Below, in pieces: positions 28,138 through 36,581 of a stretch of 64,000 nucleotides of DNA. The notes below the pieces were generated by a model. That model was not told the origin of the DNA. It searched no databases and worked only from the letters and a program-made list of their open reading frames with translations. Position numbers and translations under genes: made by a program. The DNA lies in NCBI RefSeq assembly GCF_022179805.1, contig NZ_BPUO01000002.1, forward strand, positions 434,001-498,000, given 5' to 3'. The number at the start of each line of letters is the position of its first letter. The stretch's first letter is position 1. This DNA is from Cupriavidus pauculus. GTDB taxonomy: Bacteria > Pseudomonadota > Gammaproteobacteria > Burkholderiales > Burkholderiaceae.

Positions 28138-28725
28138 ATGGATCGACGTCAGTTTGTGACCCGGGTGGCCGGGTCGGGTCTGCTGGTCGCCACGGCGGCG
28201 TTTGCCGCCGGCTGCACCACGACAGGCACTAGCGCAGGTAGCGATGCCGCTGCCCAGCGCCGGGAAATCGATGCGGGCGCCGATGGCGCACTGAACCGCC
28301 TCTATTCGTCAGTGAAGAGCGCGCAGGACCTGGGCAATCGCGCACAGGGCATCCTGATCTTCCCGCGCGTGCTGTCCGGCGGCCTGGTGATCGGCGGGGA
28401 ATACGGCGATGGCGTGCTGCGCAGCAAGGGCGCCGCGCAGGGCTACTACCGCACCATCGCCGGCTCGATCGGCCTGACGGCGGGTGGCCAGTCGCGCTCG
28501 GTCATCATCATGTTCATGACGCCCGATGCCTATCAGAAGTTCGTGCAGTCGAAGGGCTGGACGGTCGGCGCCGATGCCAGCGTGGCGCTGGCCAAGATTG
28601 GCGCCAACGGCACGATCGACACGGTCACGATGCAGCAGCCCGTGATCGCCTTCGTGCAGACCAACGCTGGCGCGATGGTCGACGTCTCGCTGAACGGCGC
28701 GAAGATCAGCAAGCTCGACATCTAG
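28138..28725 (+). CDS. SYLF-domain (YSC84-like) lipoprotein with Tat-like signal
   Basis: A 195-residue protein. The N terminus carries a twin arginine (MDRRQFVTRVAGSG), a hydrophobic stretch, and a lipobox ending at C26 (AAGC), so it may be a Tat-exported lipoprotein. The remainder is a SYLF/Ysc84 domain (about 55-195): ILIFPRVLSGGLVIGGEYGD, GYYRTIAGSIGLTAGGQSRS and VDVSLNGAKISKLDI. In eukaryotic and some bacterial members this domain binds lipid; the bacterial role is poorly known. A strong terminator closes the unit after the stop. A ribosome site AGGAG precedes the ATG. Confidence 0.88.
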   Translation: MDRRQFVTRVAGSGLLVATAAFAAGCTTTGTSAGSDAAAQRREIDAGADGALNRLYSSVKSAQDLGNRAQGILIFPRVLSGGLVIGGEYGDGVLRSKGAAQGYYRTIAGSIGLTAGGQSRSVIIMFMTPDAYQKFVQSKGWTVGADASVALAKIGANGTIDTVTMQQPVIAFVQTNAGAMVDVSLNGAKISKLDI

Positions 28726-28754
28726 CACTGCGGACTGTCGGCTGCAAATGGAGG

Positions 28755-28781
28755 AAGCCCGGCCCTGGCCGGGCTTTTTTT
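28755..28781 (+). terminator. Intrinsic terminator after the SYLF gene
   Basis: AAGCCCGGCC (28755-28764) pairs with GGCCGGGCTT (28767-28776), followed by a seven-T run (28775-28781). It is a textbook rho-independent terminator 30 bases after the stop. Confidence 0.9.
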
Positions 28782-28861
28782 CGTGCGCGCCACGTACAGG
28801 TGGCGTCACTGGCATAATCGCGCGAATCACGCCCCGTCGCCCGCGCCCCCGGATGCCACCC

Positions 28862-29596
28862 ATGCACGAACCCCTCGCAGCCTCCACGACGTCCGGCCAA
28901 AGCGGACGCGTCTATCGCTATTACGACCTGGTGATGGTCGCCTTCGTCACGGTTCTGCTGTGCTCGAACCTGATTGGCGCCGCCAAGGCCGCGCAGGTTA
29001 CGCTACCGGTCATCGGCCCGGTCACGTTTGGCGCGGGAGTGCTGTTCTTCCCGGTGTCGTACATCTTTGGCGACATCCTGACCGAGGTCTATGGCTACGG
29101 CCGGGACCGGCGCGTGGTCTGGGCCGGCTTTGCCGCGCTGGGGTTTGCCACGTTCATGGCCTTCGTCGTGCTGCGCATGCCGGTGGCGCCGTTCATGGTG
29201 GACTACCAGAAGAGCCTGGAGGACGTATTCGGCAACACCTGGCGTATCGCCCTGGGTTCGCTGATCGCGTTCTGCTGCGGCAGCTTCACCAACAGCTACA
29301 CGCTGGCGAAGATGAAGCTCTGGACCGGCGGGCGCTGGCTGTGGACGCGCACGATCGGCTCGACGCTGGCTGGCGAACTGGTCGACTCGTCGCTGTTCTA
29401 CGTGATTGCGTTCTACGGGATCTGGCCGCTGGAAAAGGTCATCCAGGTGGCCATTGCACAGTATGTGCTGAAGACCAGCTGGGAGGTCGTGATGACCCCC
29501 GTGACCTACAAGGTGGTGGCGTTTCTGAAACGCGCGGAGAACGAGGACTGGTACGACCGGAACACGAACTTCACGCCGTTCCGGCTGCGGGTCTGA
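28862..29596 (+). CDS. yhhQ: Queuosine-precursor transporter (YhhQ/VUT family)
   Basis: A 244-residue inner-membrane protein with about six helices. Family features are LLCSNLIGAAKAAQ, FFPVSYIFGDILTEVYGYGR, GSFTNSYTLAKMK, and TIGSTLAGELVDSSLFYVIAF. E. coli YhhQ imports the 7-cyano-7-deazaguanine/7-aminomethyl precursors of queuosine for tRNA modification. The ATG at 28862 (MHEPLAAS) is chosen; an in-frame ATG at 28853 is nearly equivalent. It is convergent with the histidine-phosphatase gene. Confidence 0.9.
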   Translation: MHEPLAASTTSGQSGRVYRYYDLVMVAFVTVLLCSNLIGAAKAAQVTLPVIGPVTFGAGVLFFPVSYIFGDILTEVYGYGRDRRVVWAGFAALGFATFMAFVVLRMPVAPFMVDYQKSLEDVFGNTWRIALGSLIAFCCGSFTNSYTLAKMKLWTGGRWLWTRTIGSTLAGELVDSSLFYVIAFYGIWPLEKVIQVAIAQYVLKTSWEVVMTPVTYKVVAFLKRAENEDWYDRNTNFTPFRLRV

Positions 29597-29626
29597 GGCC
29601 CCGGGAGAGGCCCGGGGCTCGGAAGG

Positions 29627-30301
29627 TCAAGGGACGCGGCGGTCCACCTCGTCCAGCGTCAGCGCTTCCAGGTGGCCGACGTCAGCCCATTGCAGCAGCG
29701 TCAGGTTGGCGCTGTCGCAACGCAGGCGGTTGATACTGGCATTGAGCAGCTCGTGCGTGCGCGGCGCCTCCAGCGTCATGCCGGTGGCCTCGCGATACAG
29801 GCAGTCGAGCACGCCACCGTGCGCCACCAGTGCGATGCGCTCGCCCGGATGCCGCCGCGACAGCGACAACGCAATCTCCACCGCCCGCTCATGGAATTCG
29901 CGCAGCGACTCACCCCCCGGCGGCGCGTAGTCCGGAACGCGCGCCTGCCAGCGTGCGAAATCCTCGGGGCGCTTTTCGGCCACTTCGGCGTACGTCATGC
30001 GTTCCAGGTCGCCATAGCAGCGCTCGCGCAGGCGCCGCTCGGGGCGTACCTGCAAACCCAGCGCCTGCGCCAGCGGCGCGGCCGTCTGCATGGCACGGCC
30101 GAGGTCGCTGGAGTACACCGCGTCGATCGGCTCGCCGGTCAGGGCCTCCGCCAGCGCACGGGCCTGGGCCTCGCCGGTGTCATTGAGCGGGATGTCGATC
30201 TGGCCCTGGAGCCGCCGTTCGCGGTTCCAGGCCGTCTCGCCATGGCGAATCACGATCAGGTGGGTGTAGGCCAGCGACTGCGGGCCGGAGCTTTGCAACA
30301 T
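29627..30301 (-). CDS. Histidine phosphatase family protein (phosphoglycerate-mutase-like)
   Basis: A 224-residue member of histidine phosphatase branch 1. The catalytic RHG motif is at LIVIRHGETAWNRERRLQG, the second histidine in IALVAHGGVLDCLYR, and the acidic residue in RLRERCYGDLE. Such proteins include cofactor-dependent mutases, GpmB-type phosphatases and cobalamin CobC; the sequence alone does not decide. It is probably cytoplasmic. It is convergent with yhhQ, separated by a GC-rich hairpin at 29598-29618 without a T tract. Confidence 0.85.
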   Translation of the reverse strand: MLQSSGPQSLAYTHLIVIRHGETAWNRERRLQGQIDIPLNDTGEAQARALAEALTGEPIDAVYSSDLGRAMQTAAPLAQALGLQVRPERRLRERCYGDLERMTYAEVAEKRPEDFARWQARVPDYAPPGGESLREFHERAVEIALSLSRRHPGERIALVAHGGVLDCLYREATGMTLEAPRTHELLNASINRLRCDSANLTLLQWADVGHLEALTLDEVDRRVP

Positions 30302-30347
30302 GCCGTTTTCCTTGGGGCGACGGATTTTGGCGGATCTGGTCTGGCGC

Positions 30348-30995
30348 TTACTTCGCCAGTTTCGGATTCAGCGCGTAGGTGCCGGTGTAGCTGGCCTGTG
30401 CCAGCACATGGCCTTCGATCGCGCGGCGCACTTCGGTGCCGGTGAACTTGCCCTCGACCGGCACCCGGTCGATATCGAGCGCGTACACGGTGAACACATA
30501 GCGGTGCGGGATGGTGTCGTTCCACGGCGGGCACGGGCCGTCGTAGCCGAAGTAATCGCCCTTCATGTCCGCATCGTTGGCGAACCAGCCGGTGTAGTCG
30601 TTCAGCCCATGGCGCAGGCCGCCGGCCGTGGCCGTGCCCACCAGCGCCTCGGGGCCGGGCTTGCCGCGCGCGATCACGCCATCGCTATGGGTGCCGGCCG
30701 AGATCGTATTCAGGCCCGGCGGAATATCCACCAGCACCCAGTGGAAGAACTCCACGCGGGGCATGGACGCGGGAATCTCGCGCCCTTCCTGGTTCACGTC
30801 GTCGAGCTGGCTGGGCACGTCGCATTCGTGGCAGATCAGCACGAACGAGCGCGTACCAGCGGGCACGTCGTCCCAGTGGAGGTCCGGATTCCGGTTGGTG
30901 GACAGCGTGATGTGGCTGGCCGCATCGGGCACGCAGAAAGCAAACTCGCCAGGAATCGGTGCGTTGTCGGCAAAAGCCTTGCTCCAGAGTTTCAT
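30348..30995 (-). CDS. YbhB/YbcL family Raf-kinase-inhibitor-like protein
   Basis: A 215-residue protein of the PEBP/RKIP-like fold. Conserved pieces are NPDLHWDDVPAGTRSFVLIC, FFHWVLVDIPPG, YDGPCPPWNDTIPHRYVFTV and YALDI. These proteins bind small anions or nucleotides; their biological role in bacteria is unresolved. The ATG at 30995 is preferred because GGAG sits 8 bases upstream; two in-frame ATGs further upstream would be too close to that site or lack one. It is larger than E. coli YbhB (158) by insertions around residues 85-130. Confidence 0.85.
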   Translation of the reverse strand: MKLWSKAFADNAPIPGEFAFCVPDAASHITLSTNRNPDLHWDDVPAGTRSFVLICHECDVPSQLDDVNQEGREIPASMPRVEFFHWVLVDIPPGLNTISAGTHSDGVIARGKPGPEALVGTATAGGLRHGLNDYTGWFANDADMKGDYFGYDGPCPPWNDTIPHRYVFTVYALDIDRVPVEGKFTGTEVRRAIEGHVLAQASYTGTYALNPKLAK

Positions 30996-31015
30996 GGACA
31001 TCTCCTTCGACTCGG

Positions 31016-31486
31016 TCACGCAGTGCCGGCAGGCGGCACGCGCAGCCAGAACGTCACGGGACCATCGTTGGTCAGGCTGACCTGCATCATGGCGCCGAAC
31101 TCGCCGGTCTGGACCGACGGGTGTGCGGCGCGGGCGCGGGTCACGAAATGATCATAGAGACGGCGGCCGTCCTCGGGCGAGGCCGCCGGCGTGAAGCTGG
31201 GGCGCGTACCGCTGTTGGTGTCGGCGGCCAGCGTGAACTGCGACACCACGAGCAGCCCGCCCGCCGTGCCCTGCCCGTCCATGTTCTGTACCGGCAGGTT
31301 CATCTTGCCGTCCGCGTCGGAAAACACGCGGTAAGCCAGCAGCTTGGACAGCAGCCGTTCGGCCTGCGCCTCGGCATCGCCGCGTTCGGCGCAGACCAGC
31401 GCCAGCAGGCCGGCGCCAATCTCGCCGGTAGTGCGGCCGTCCACGGTCACGCGGGCCTGCGATACGCGCTGGATCAGGGCAATCAT
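31016..31486 (-). CDS. dtd: D-aminoacyl-tRNA deacylase
   Basis: A 156-residue enzyme that hydrolyses D-aminoacyl-tRNAs, such as D-Tyr-tRNA, in the cytoplasm. Signature motifs are [20 protein letters not shown], the [17 protein letters not shown] loop, and the Gly-cisPro region NDGPVTFWL. It follows tyrS directly, with 10 bases between the tyrS stop and its start. That is a fitting neighbour, since mischarged D-Tyr-tRNA is a known substrate. Confidence 0.95.
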   Translation of the reverse strand: MIALIQRVSQARVTVDGRTTGEIGAGLLALVCAERGDAEAQAERLLSKLLAYRVFSDADGKMNLPVQNMDGQGTAGGLLVVSQFTLAADTNSGTRPSFTPAASPEDGRRLYDHFVTRARAAHPSVQTGEFGAMMQVSLTNDGPVTFWLRVPPAGTA

Positions 31487-31496
31487 CGCGGAAGCG

Positions 31497-32738
31497 TCAG
31501 GACAGCGTCACGCGCGCGAAGCGGCGCTTGCCAACCTGCACGACGTACGTGCCGGCGGCTACCTTGAGCGCCTTGTCGGCAACCGGTTCGCCGTCGATCT
31601 TCACGCCGCCCTGCTCGATGTTGCGCGTGGCTTCGGACGTCGACGGGACCAGGTTGGCCTGCTTGAGCAGTTGCGCGATGCCAAGCGGCGCGCCTTCCAG
31701 GCTCACGGCCGGGATATCGTCGGGAATGCCGCCCTTCGCGCGGTGGTTGAACGCCTCCAGCGCAGCCTCGGCCGCGGCCTGGTCGTGGAAGCGCGCCACG
31801 ATCTCCTGGGCTAGCAGCACCTTGCAGTCGCGCGGATTGCGTCCGGCAGCGATCTCCTGCTTCATCAGGTCGATCTCGCTGATCGGGCGGAACGACAGCA
31901 GCGTGAAGTACTGCCACATCAGGTCGTCCGAGATGCTCATGAGCTTGCCGAACATGTCGTTCGGGGCCTCGGTCACGCCGATGTAGTTGTTCTTGGACTT
32001 CGACATCTTCTCGACGCCGTCCAGCCCCACCAGCAGCGGCATGGTCAGGATGCACTGCGACTCCTGGCCGTATTCCTTCTGCAGTTCACGGCCCACCAGC
32101 AGGTTGAACTTCTGGTCGGTGCCGCCAAGCTCCAGGTCGGACTTCAGCGCGACCGAATCGTAGCCCTGCATGAGTGGATAAAGGAACTCATGGACCGAAA
32201 TCGGAATCCCAGACCGGAACCGCTTGGTGAAGTCGTCGCGCTCCATCATGCGGGCGACCGTGTACTTGGCGGCCAGCTGGATCATGCCGCGCGCGCCGAG
32301 CGGGTCGCACCACTCGCTGTTGTAGCGGATTTCGGTCTTCGCCGGATCCAGCACCAGGCTCGCCTGCTTGTAGTAGGTCTGCGCGTTCTGCTCGATCTGC
32401 TCGCGCGTGAGCGGCGGACGCGTGGAATTGCGGCCCGACGGATCGCCGATGGTCGACGTGAAATCGCCGATCAGGAAGATCACCTGGTGGCCAAGGTCCT
32501 GGAGTTGGCGCAGCTTGTTCAGCACCACGGTATGGCCCAGGTGGATGTCGGGCGCGGTCGGGTCCAGGCCCAGCTTGATGCGCAGTGGCACACCGGTCGC
32601 TTCGCTGCGCGCGAGCTTCTGGAGCCACTCGGATTCGACCAGAAGTTCGTCGCAGCCACGCTTGGTGATCTCAAGGGCGCGCATCACCGACGGCGTAAGT
32701 GGATAATTGGGCGCGGCGGACGAGGACACTTCACTCAT
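31497..32738 (-). CDS. tyrS: Tyrosine--tRNA ligase
   Basis: A 413-residue class I synthetase. The HIGH-type motif is in [21 protein letters not shown] is intact in [14 protein letters not shown], and the C-terminal S4 RNA-binding domain includes [20 protein letters not shown]. The layout is that of the TyrRZ-type (TyrS2) enzyme common in betaproteobacteria. The ATG at 32738 starts [16 protein letters not shown]. It is divergent from the M23 peptidase gene, with 239 bases between the starts. Confidence 0.96.
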   Translation of the reverse strand: MSEVSSSAAPNYPLTPSVMRALEITKRGCDELLVESEWLQKLARSEATGVPLRIKLGLDPTAPDIHLGHTVVLNKLRQLQDLGHQVIFLIGDFTSTIGDPSGRNSTRPPLTREQIEQNAQTYYKQASLVLDPAKTEIRYNSEWCDPLGARGMIQLAAKYTVARMMERDDFTKRFRSGIPISVHEFLYPLMQGYDSVALKSDLELGGTDQKFNLLVGRELQKEYGQESQCILTMPLLVGLDGVEKMSKSKNNYIGVTEAPNDMFGKLMSISDDLMWQYFTLLSFRPISEIDLMKQEIAAGRNPRDCKVLLAQEIVARFHDQAAAEAALEAFNHRAKGGIPDDIPAVSLEGAPLGIAQLLKQANLVPSTSEATRNIEQGGVKIDGEPVADKALKVAAGTYVVQVGKRRFARVTLS

Positions 32739-32792
32739 GGCGTAAGTCTTTGAAATCTATAAGGAAAATGCTACGGACGACCAAAGTCGTTC

Positions 32793-32801
32793 TGGTATAA
32801 T
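32793..32801 (+). promoter_or_regulatory. Predicted extended -10 promoter for the M23 peptidase gene
   Basis: TGGTATAAT (perfect TATAAT at 32796-32801 with an upstream TG) lies in the tyrS/M23 divergent gap. No good -35 is seen, as is usual for extended -10 promoters. Transcription would start near 32808 and leave a leader of about 170 bases. That leader contains two small hairpins and an orphan GGAGGAAGG (about 32907) with no start codon at the right distance. Confidence 0.5.
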
Positions 32802-32977
32802 CTGCGCCTTGTGTCAGACGAATTCCTACGTCTGCAACCCGCCGTCTTGAGCGCAGGCCGCCATGATTGTTTGGCGGACCATACAAACGCCCGCACCGCA
32901 CCTCGGGGGAGGAAGGCAGACGAGAGATATCGTCGCGGCAGCGGCCCTGGCAATACCGAAAGCTTGAATTCTACGTG

Positions 32978-34372
32978 ATGTGGTCTAGTCTCCGCGAAGT
33001 TTTCGCGCGTGAGCTGGTGGTCCTTGTTGACCCTTTGAATCCCCAGCATACGCGTCGCCGCAAGCAGTTGACCGTTGCCGTCGGCACGGTCTTCACGCTT
33101 GGCATGGCGGCCGCGATGGGCGTTGCTCCCCGCAACGCCTACGATGATCCGCTCGCCCCGCGCGTGCAGCAGTCGCTGCGCATGCCCGATGTGCACGAGC
33201 AGCTCGAACAGTTAACCGAGGTCGACGACGGCGCCGTCTACGTCCGGCAGGAACGCATGCAGCGCGGCGATACCATCGCCACGCTGCTGCGCCGCCTGGG
33301 CGTGGAAGATCCCGACGCCCAGTCCTTTATCCTCAAGAATCCCACCGCGCGCGGCCTGTTCAACCTGAACCCAGGCCAGGCCGTGCAGGCCGAGATCGAC
33401 GACAGCAACCTGCTGGTTTCACTGCAGGCCAACCTGGGTGGCGACGCCACGTCGTCGCGCGAGCTCGTGATCGAGCGCGTGGCGCCGGTGAAGGACGGCG
33501 GCGACTACACGTACAAGGCCCGCATCGCCACGGTCGACAACGACCTGCACTACGAGATGGCATCGGGTGCCATCGACAGCACGGGTTTCTTCAAGTCGAT
33601 GGACGTGGCCAACGTGCCGGACGAGGTGGTCAGCCAGATGATCTCGATCTTTTCGGGCGTCATCGACTTCCACCACGACATCGCCAAGGGCGACCGCTTC
33701 CGCATCGTCTACGAAGCGGGCTTCCGCGACGGCGCCTTCGTGCGCAACGGCCGCGTGGTGGCGATCGAACTGATCAACCGCAGCACGCTGTACCAGGCGC
33801 TCTGGTATGCGCCCGAAGATGGCGAGCCGGGCGCGTACTACACGTTCGACGGCCGCACCATGAAGCGTCCGTTCCTGCGGTCGCCGGTGGAGTTCTCGCG
33901 CGTGTCGTCGGGCTTTGGCGGCCGCGATCATCCGCTGCATCACAAGTGGGCCCAGCACAAGGGCGTGGACTTTGCCGCGCCCCAGGGCACCAAGGTGTTT
34001 GCCACCGGCGACGCCACGGTCGACTTTGTCGGCCAGCAGAACGGCTACGGCAACATCATCGTGCTGCAGCACGCGGGCGGGTATTCCACGTACTACGCCC
34101 ATCTGTCCGGCTTTGCGAGTATCCGTGAAGGCCAGCGCGTAAACCAGGGCCAGGTGATCGGCTACGTGGGTTCGACGGGCTGGGCCACCGGGCCGCACCT
34201 GCACTACGAATTCCGCTACAACGACCAGCCGCAGAATCCGCTGACGACGACCTTGATGGAAGCGCCAACGCTGACCGGCAAATCGCGCTCGGAATTCCTG
34301 AGCTATACAAGCGCCATGCTGAGCCGTATCAACATGCTGCGCACCTACAACGTCCTGACCGCCAGCAACTGA
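32978..34372 (+). CDS. M23 family peptidoglycan endopeptidase (MepM-like)
   Basis: A 464-residue envelope protein with a single N-terminal membrane segment (about 31-48, LTVAVGTVFTLGMAAAMG). A LysM/OapA-like region follows (QRGDTIATLLRRLGVEDPDA). The C-terminal lysostaphin-type domain (about 310-440) carries the zinc ligands HKGVDFAAP (H..D) and GPHLHYEF (HxH). It would cut peptide cross-links in the periplasm. The start is uncertain: ATG 32978 gives a sensible topology but has a poor ribosome site; the frame is open back to a TTG at 32867. anmK follows after 3 bases, linking wall cleavage with recycling. Confidence 0.9.
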   Translation: MWSSLREVFARELVVLVDPLNPQHTRRRKQLTVAVGTVFTLGMAAAMGVAPRNAYDDPLAPRVQQSLRMPDVHEQLEQLTEVDDGAVYVRQERMQRGDTIATLLRRLGVEDPDAQSFILKNPTARGLFNLNPGQAVQAEIDDSNLLVSLQANLGGDATSSRELVIERVAPVKDGGDYTYKARIATVDNDLHYEMASGAIDSTGFFKSMDVANVPDEVVSQMISIFSGVIDFHHDIAKGDRFRIVYEAGFRDGAFVRNGRVVAIELINRSTLYQALWYAPEDGEPGAYYTFDGRTMKRPFLRSPVEFSRVSSGFGGRDHPLHHKWAQHKGVDFAAPQGTKVFATGDATVDFVGQQNGYGNIIVLQHAGGYSTYYAHLSGFASIREGQRVNQGQVIGYVGSTGWATGPHLHYEFRYNDQPQNPLTTTLMEAPTLTGKSRSEFLSYTSAMLSRINMLRTYNVLTASN

Positions 34373-34375
34373 TTC

Positions 34376-35515
34376 ATGTCCATGGCCCCGATGCCCACCG
34401 AGTGTTTTGTCGGCCTGATGTCGGGGACCAGCATGGACGGCGCCGATGGCGTGCTGGTGGATTTCTCCGGTGCGCGGCCCGAGGTACTGGCCGCCGCCCA
34501 CACCCCTTTCCCCGCCGCCTTGCGCGAGGCTTTCGGCGCGCTGCAGCAGCCCGGTGACGACGAGATCCACCGCGAGGCCGTGGCCGCCAATGAACTGGCT
34601 CGCGTCTATGCGGAATGCGTGGCCGAACTGTTACGGCAGGCCGATATCGCGCCGGGACACGTAACGGCTATCGGCGCGCACGGGCAGACCATTCGTCATC
34701 GCCCGGGACTCTACGACGGCATCGGCTACACGCGACAGACCCAGCATCCCGCGCTACTGGCCGAACTGACCGACATCGACGTGGTGGCGGACTTCCGCAG
34801 CCGCGATATCGCGGCGGGTGGCCAAGGTGCGCCGCTGGTACCGGCCGTGCATGCCGCGCTGTTCGGGGCGCGCGATGAAACACGCGTGGTCTGCAATATC
34901 GGCGGCATCTCCAATATCAGCATCTTGCCGGCTGCCAATACCGGCCGATCTGTCACGGGATTCGACTGCGGTCCGGGCAATGCACTGCTCGACCATTGGG
35001 TCCATCGCCATCAGGGCGCGGCTTACGATGACCGGGGCGCCTGGGGCGCCAGCGGGCGCGTCGACGCGGACCTGCTTGAACGCCTGCTGACCGAACCGTA
35101 TTTCCGCGCGGCGCCGCCGAAAAGCACGGGCCGCGACCTGTTCCATCCGGCGTGGCTGCAAGGTGTGCTGGATAGCCTGCCGCAACAGCCGAAGCCCGCC
35201 GACGTGCAGGCCACGCTTGCCACGCTGACCGCCACGGCCATTGCGCGCGATGTGTTGGCTTATGCGGGGAATGCGAGCCGGCTGATCGTTTGCGGCGGTG
35301 GTGCCAGCAATGACTACGTGATGCAGGCGCTGGGCCAGTTGCTGCCCGGCGTCGCGGTACAAACGACGGCGGACTTTGGTGTGCCAGTGACACAGGTGGA
35401 AGCCATTGCGTTCGCATGGCTGGCACGGCAATGCATGCGGCGCGCGCCGGGCAACGTGCCGACGGTAACAGGCGCGGCGGGTCCGCGCGTGCTGGGTGCC
35501 ATTTATCCGCGCTGA
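34376..35515 (+). CDS. anmK: Anhydro-N-acetylmuramic acid kinase
   Basis: A 379-residue ATP-dependent kinase that opens and phosphorylates 1,6-anhydro-MurNAc released from peptidoglycan turnover, giving MurNAc-6-phosphate. Motifs: [16 protein letters not shown] at the N terminus, [23 protein letters not shown], the catalytic region [15 protein letters not shown], and the phosphate loop [14 protein letters not shown]. The ATG at 34376 lies 3 bases after the M23 stop. A strong bidirectional terminator separates it from convergent erpA. Confidence 0.96.
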   Translation: MSMAPMPTECFVGLMSGTSMDGADGVLVDFSGARPEVLAAAHTPFPAALREAFGALQQPGDDEIHREAVAANELARVYAECVAELLRQADIAPGHVTAIGAHGQTIRHRPGLYDGIGYTRQTQHPALLAELTDIDVVADFRSRDIAAGGQGAPLVPAVHAALFGARDETRVVCNIGGISNISILPAANTGRSVTGFDCGPGNALLDHWVHRHQGAAYDDRGAWGASGRVDADLLERLLTEPYFRAAPPKSTGRDLFHPAWLQGVLDSLPQQPKPADVQATLATLTATAIARDVLAYAGNASRLIVCGGGASNDYVMQALGQLLPGVAVQTTADFGVPVTQVEAIAFAWLARQCMRRAPGNVPTVTGAAGPRVLGAIYPR

Positions 35516-35539
35516 GCGCCGCCTCGGCGATCGGACATA

Positions 35540-35569
35540 AAAAAAGCGCACCTGACGGTGCGCTTTTTT
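35540..35569. terminator. Bidirectional intrinsic terminator between anmK and erpA
   Basis: AAAAAAGCGCACC (35540-35552) pairs with GGTGCGCTTTTTT (35557-35569) across a 4-base loop, giving T-runs on both strands. It serves both convergent genes. Confidence 0.92.
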
Positions 35570-35588
35570 GCTGGGCAAGACCGGGCGT

Positions 35589-35957
35589 TCAGACCGAGAA
35601 CGACGAGCCGCAACCACAAGTGGTCGAGGCATTCGGGTTTTTGATCACGAACTGGGCGCCGTTGATGTCTTCCTTGTAATCGATCTCGGCGCCTACCAGG
35701 TACTGGTAGCTCATCGAGTCGATCAGCAGCTTGACACCGTTCTTGATCAGCGTGGTGTCATCTTCATTGACGTCTTCATCGAACGTAAAACCGTACTGGA
35801 AGCCGGAGCAACCGCCGCCCTGCACGAACACGCGCAGCTTCAGTTCGGCATTGCCCTCTTCCTCGATCAACTGCTTGACCTTGTCGGCCGCGCTATCGGT
35901 AAAGACGAACGGTGCCGGCACGTCCTCGGTAACGGGTGCCTCTGCGACTGCGTTCAT
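35589..35957 (-). CDS. erpA: Iron-sulfur cluster insertion protein ErpA
   Basis: A 122-residue A-type Fe-S carrier that delivers clusters to apo-enzymes. The three cluster cysteines are present in [13 protein letters not shown] and in the C-terminal CGCGSSFSV. The N-terminal 15 residues are a variable extension. The ATG at 35957 is preceded by AGGAG. A TAGAAT -10 candidate lies 29 bases upstream. It is convergent with anmK. Confidence 0.95.
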   Translation of the reverse strand: MNAVAEAPVTEDVPAPFVFTDSAADKVKQLIEEEGNAELKLRVFVQGGGCSGFQYGFTFDEDVNEDDTTLIKNGVKLLIDSMSYQYLVGAEIDYKEDINGAQFVIKNPNASTTCGCGSSFSV

Positions 35958-35986
35958 GGGGAATTCTCCTGGTTAGATACGCCCGT

Positions 35987-35992
35987 ATTCTA
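35987..35992 (-). promoter_or_regulatory. Predicted -10 element of erpA (TAGAAT)
   Basis: On the minus strand CGCTTAGAATACGG places TAGAAT 29 bases before the erpA ATG. It is the same hexamer as upstream of pepP, the GDPD gene, ruvB and yciA. Confidence 0.4.
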
Positions 35993-36056
35993 AGCGCTAC
36001 TCAGAAATCGTGCCGAAACCTTGTGTTTTCAAGGGGCTCTGGACGTTTGCGCCACA

Positions 36057-36557
36057 TCAGGCCGGCACGCGCTCGCCGTCGGGTGCCTTGTCGTCCGCAG
36101 CGTCGGTGTCCGACGCCGCCTCGGATTTGTCTCCGGCGCGTGCTTCCTGCTCTTCCTTGGGCTCGGCGGCGGGCATATGGTTCGGCAGCGCCCGGACTTC
36201 GGACTGCACCAGCGGCACCAGCCGGCCTTCGACGATGGCACCCTGATGCATCTCCAGCGCCGCATAACGCACTTCGCCATACACGCGGGCATTGGGCTGC
36301 AATTCGAGCAGTTCGGCGGCGTGGACCGGGCCGGTTACCGTGCCGTTCAGGATCAGATGATCCACGCGCACTTCGCCCTCCACCACGCCTTTTTCGCTGA
36401 TGACGAGCATGCTCGACTTGCCTTCGGTGGCCACGACATTACCGCGCACGCGACCGTCCAGGCGCAGACCGCCCGCAAACGACACATCACCTTCGATGAT
36501 GGCGTGCTGACCGACCAACGTGTCGATGGATAGGCCTTTCTTCTTCGAAAACAGCAT
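36057..36557 (-). CDS. Bactofilin family cytoskeletal protein
   Basis: A 166-residue polymer-forming protein. The bactofilin beta-helix (about 12-115) shows the regular six-residue rungs (TLVGQHAIIEGDVSFAGGLR, VRGNVVATE, GVVEGEVRVDHLILNGTVTG). The hydrophilic tail (115-166) is rich in Glu, Asp and Ala and is probably disordered. Bactofilins form filaments at the membrane and often organise peptidoglycan hydrolases; an M23 peptidase gene is nearby (32978). The gene just upstream on the same strand encodes a membrane-anchored coiled-coil protein. Confidence 0.9.
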   Translation of the reverse strand: MLFSKKKGLSIDTLVGQHAIIEGDVSFAGGLRLDGRVRGNVVATEGKSSMLVISEKGVVEGEVRVDHLILNGTVTGPVHAAELLELQPNARVYGEVRYAALEMHQGAIVEGRLVPLVQSEVRALPNHMPAAEPKEEQEARAGDKSEAASDTDAADDKAPDGERVPA

Positions 36558-36581
36558 CTTTTACCCCCTTTGTTGCAAGTA

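Noticed and set aside
29598..29618. GC-rich hairpin between yhhQ and the histidine phosphatase gene as terminator
   Set aside because: The stem is strong but no T-run follows on either strand; it may slow polymerase but does not qualify as an intrinsic terminator.
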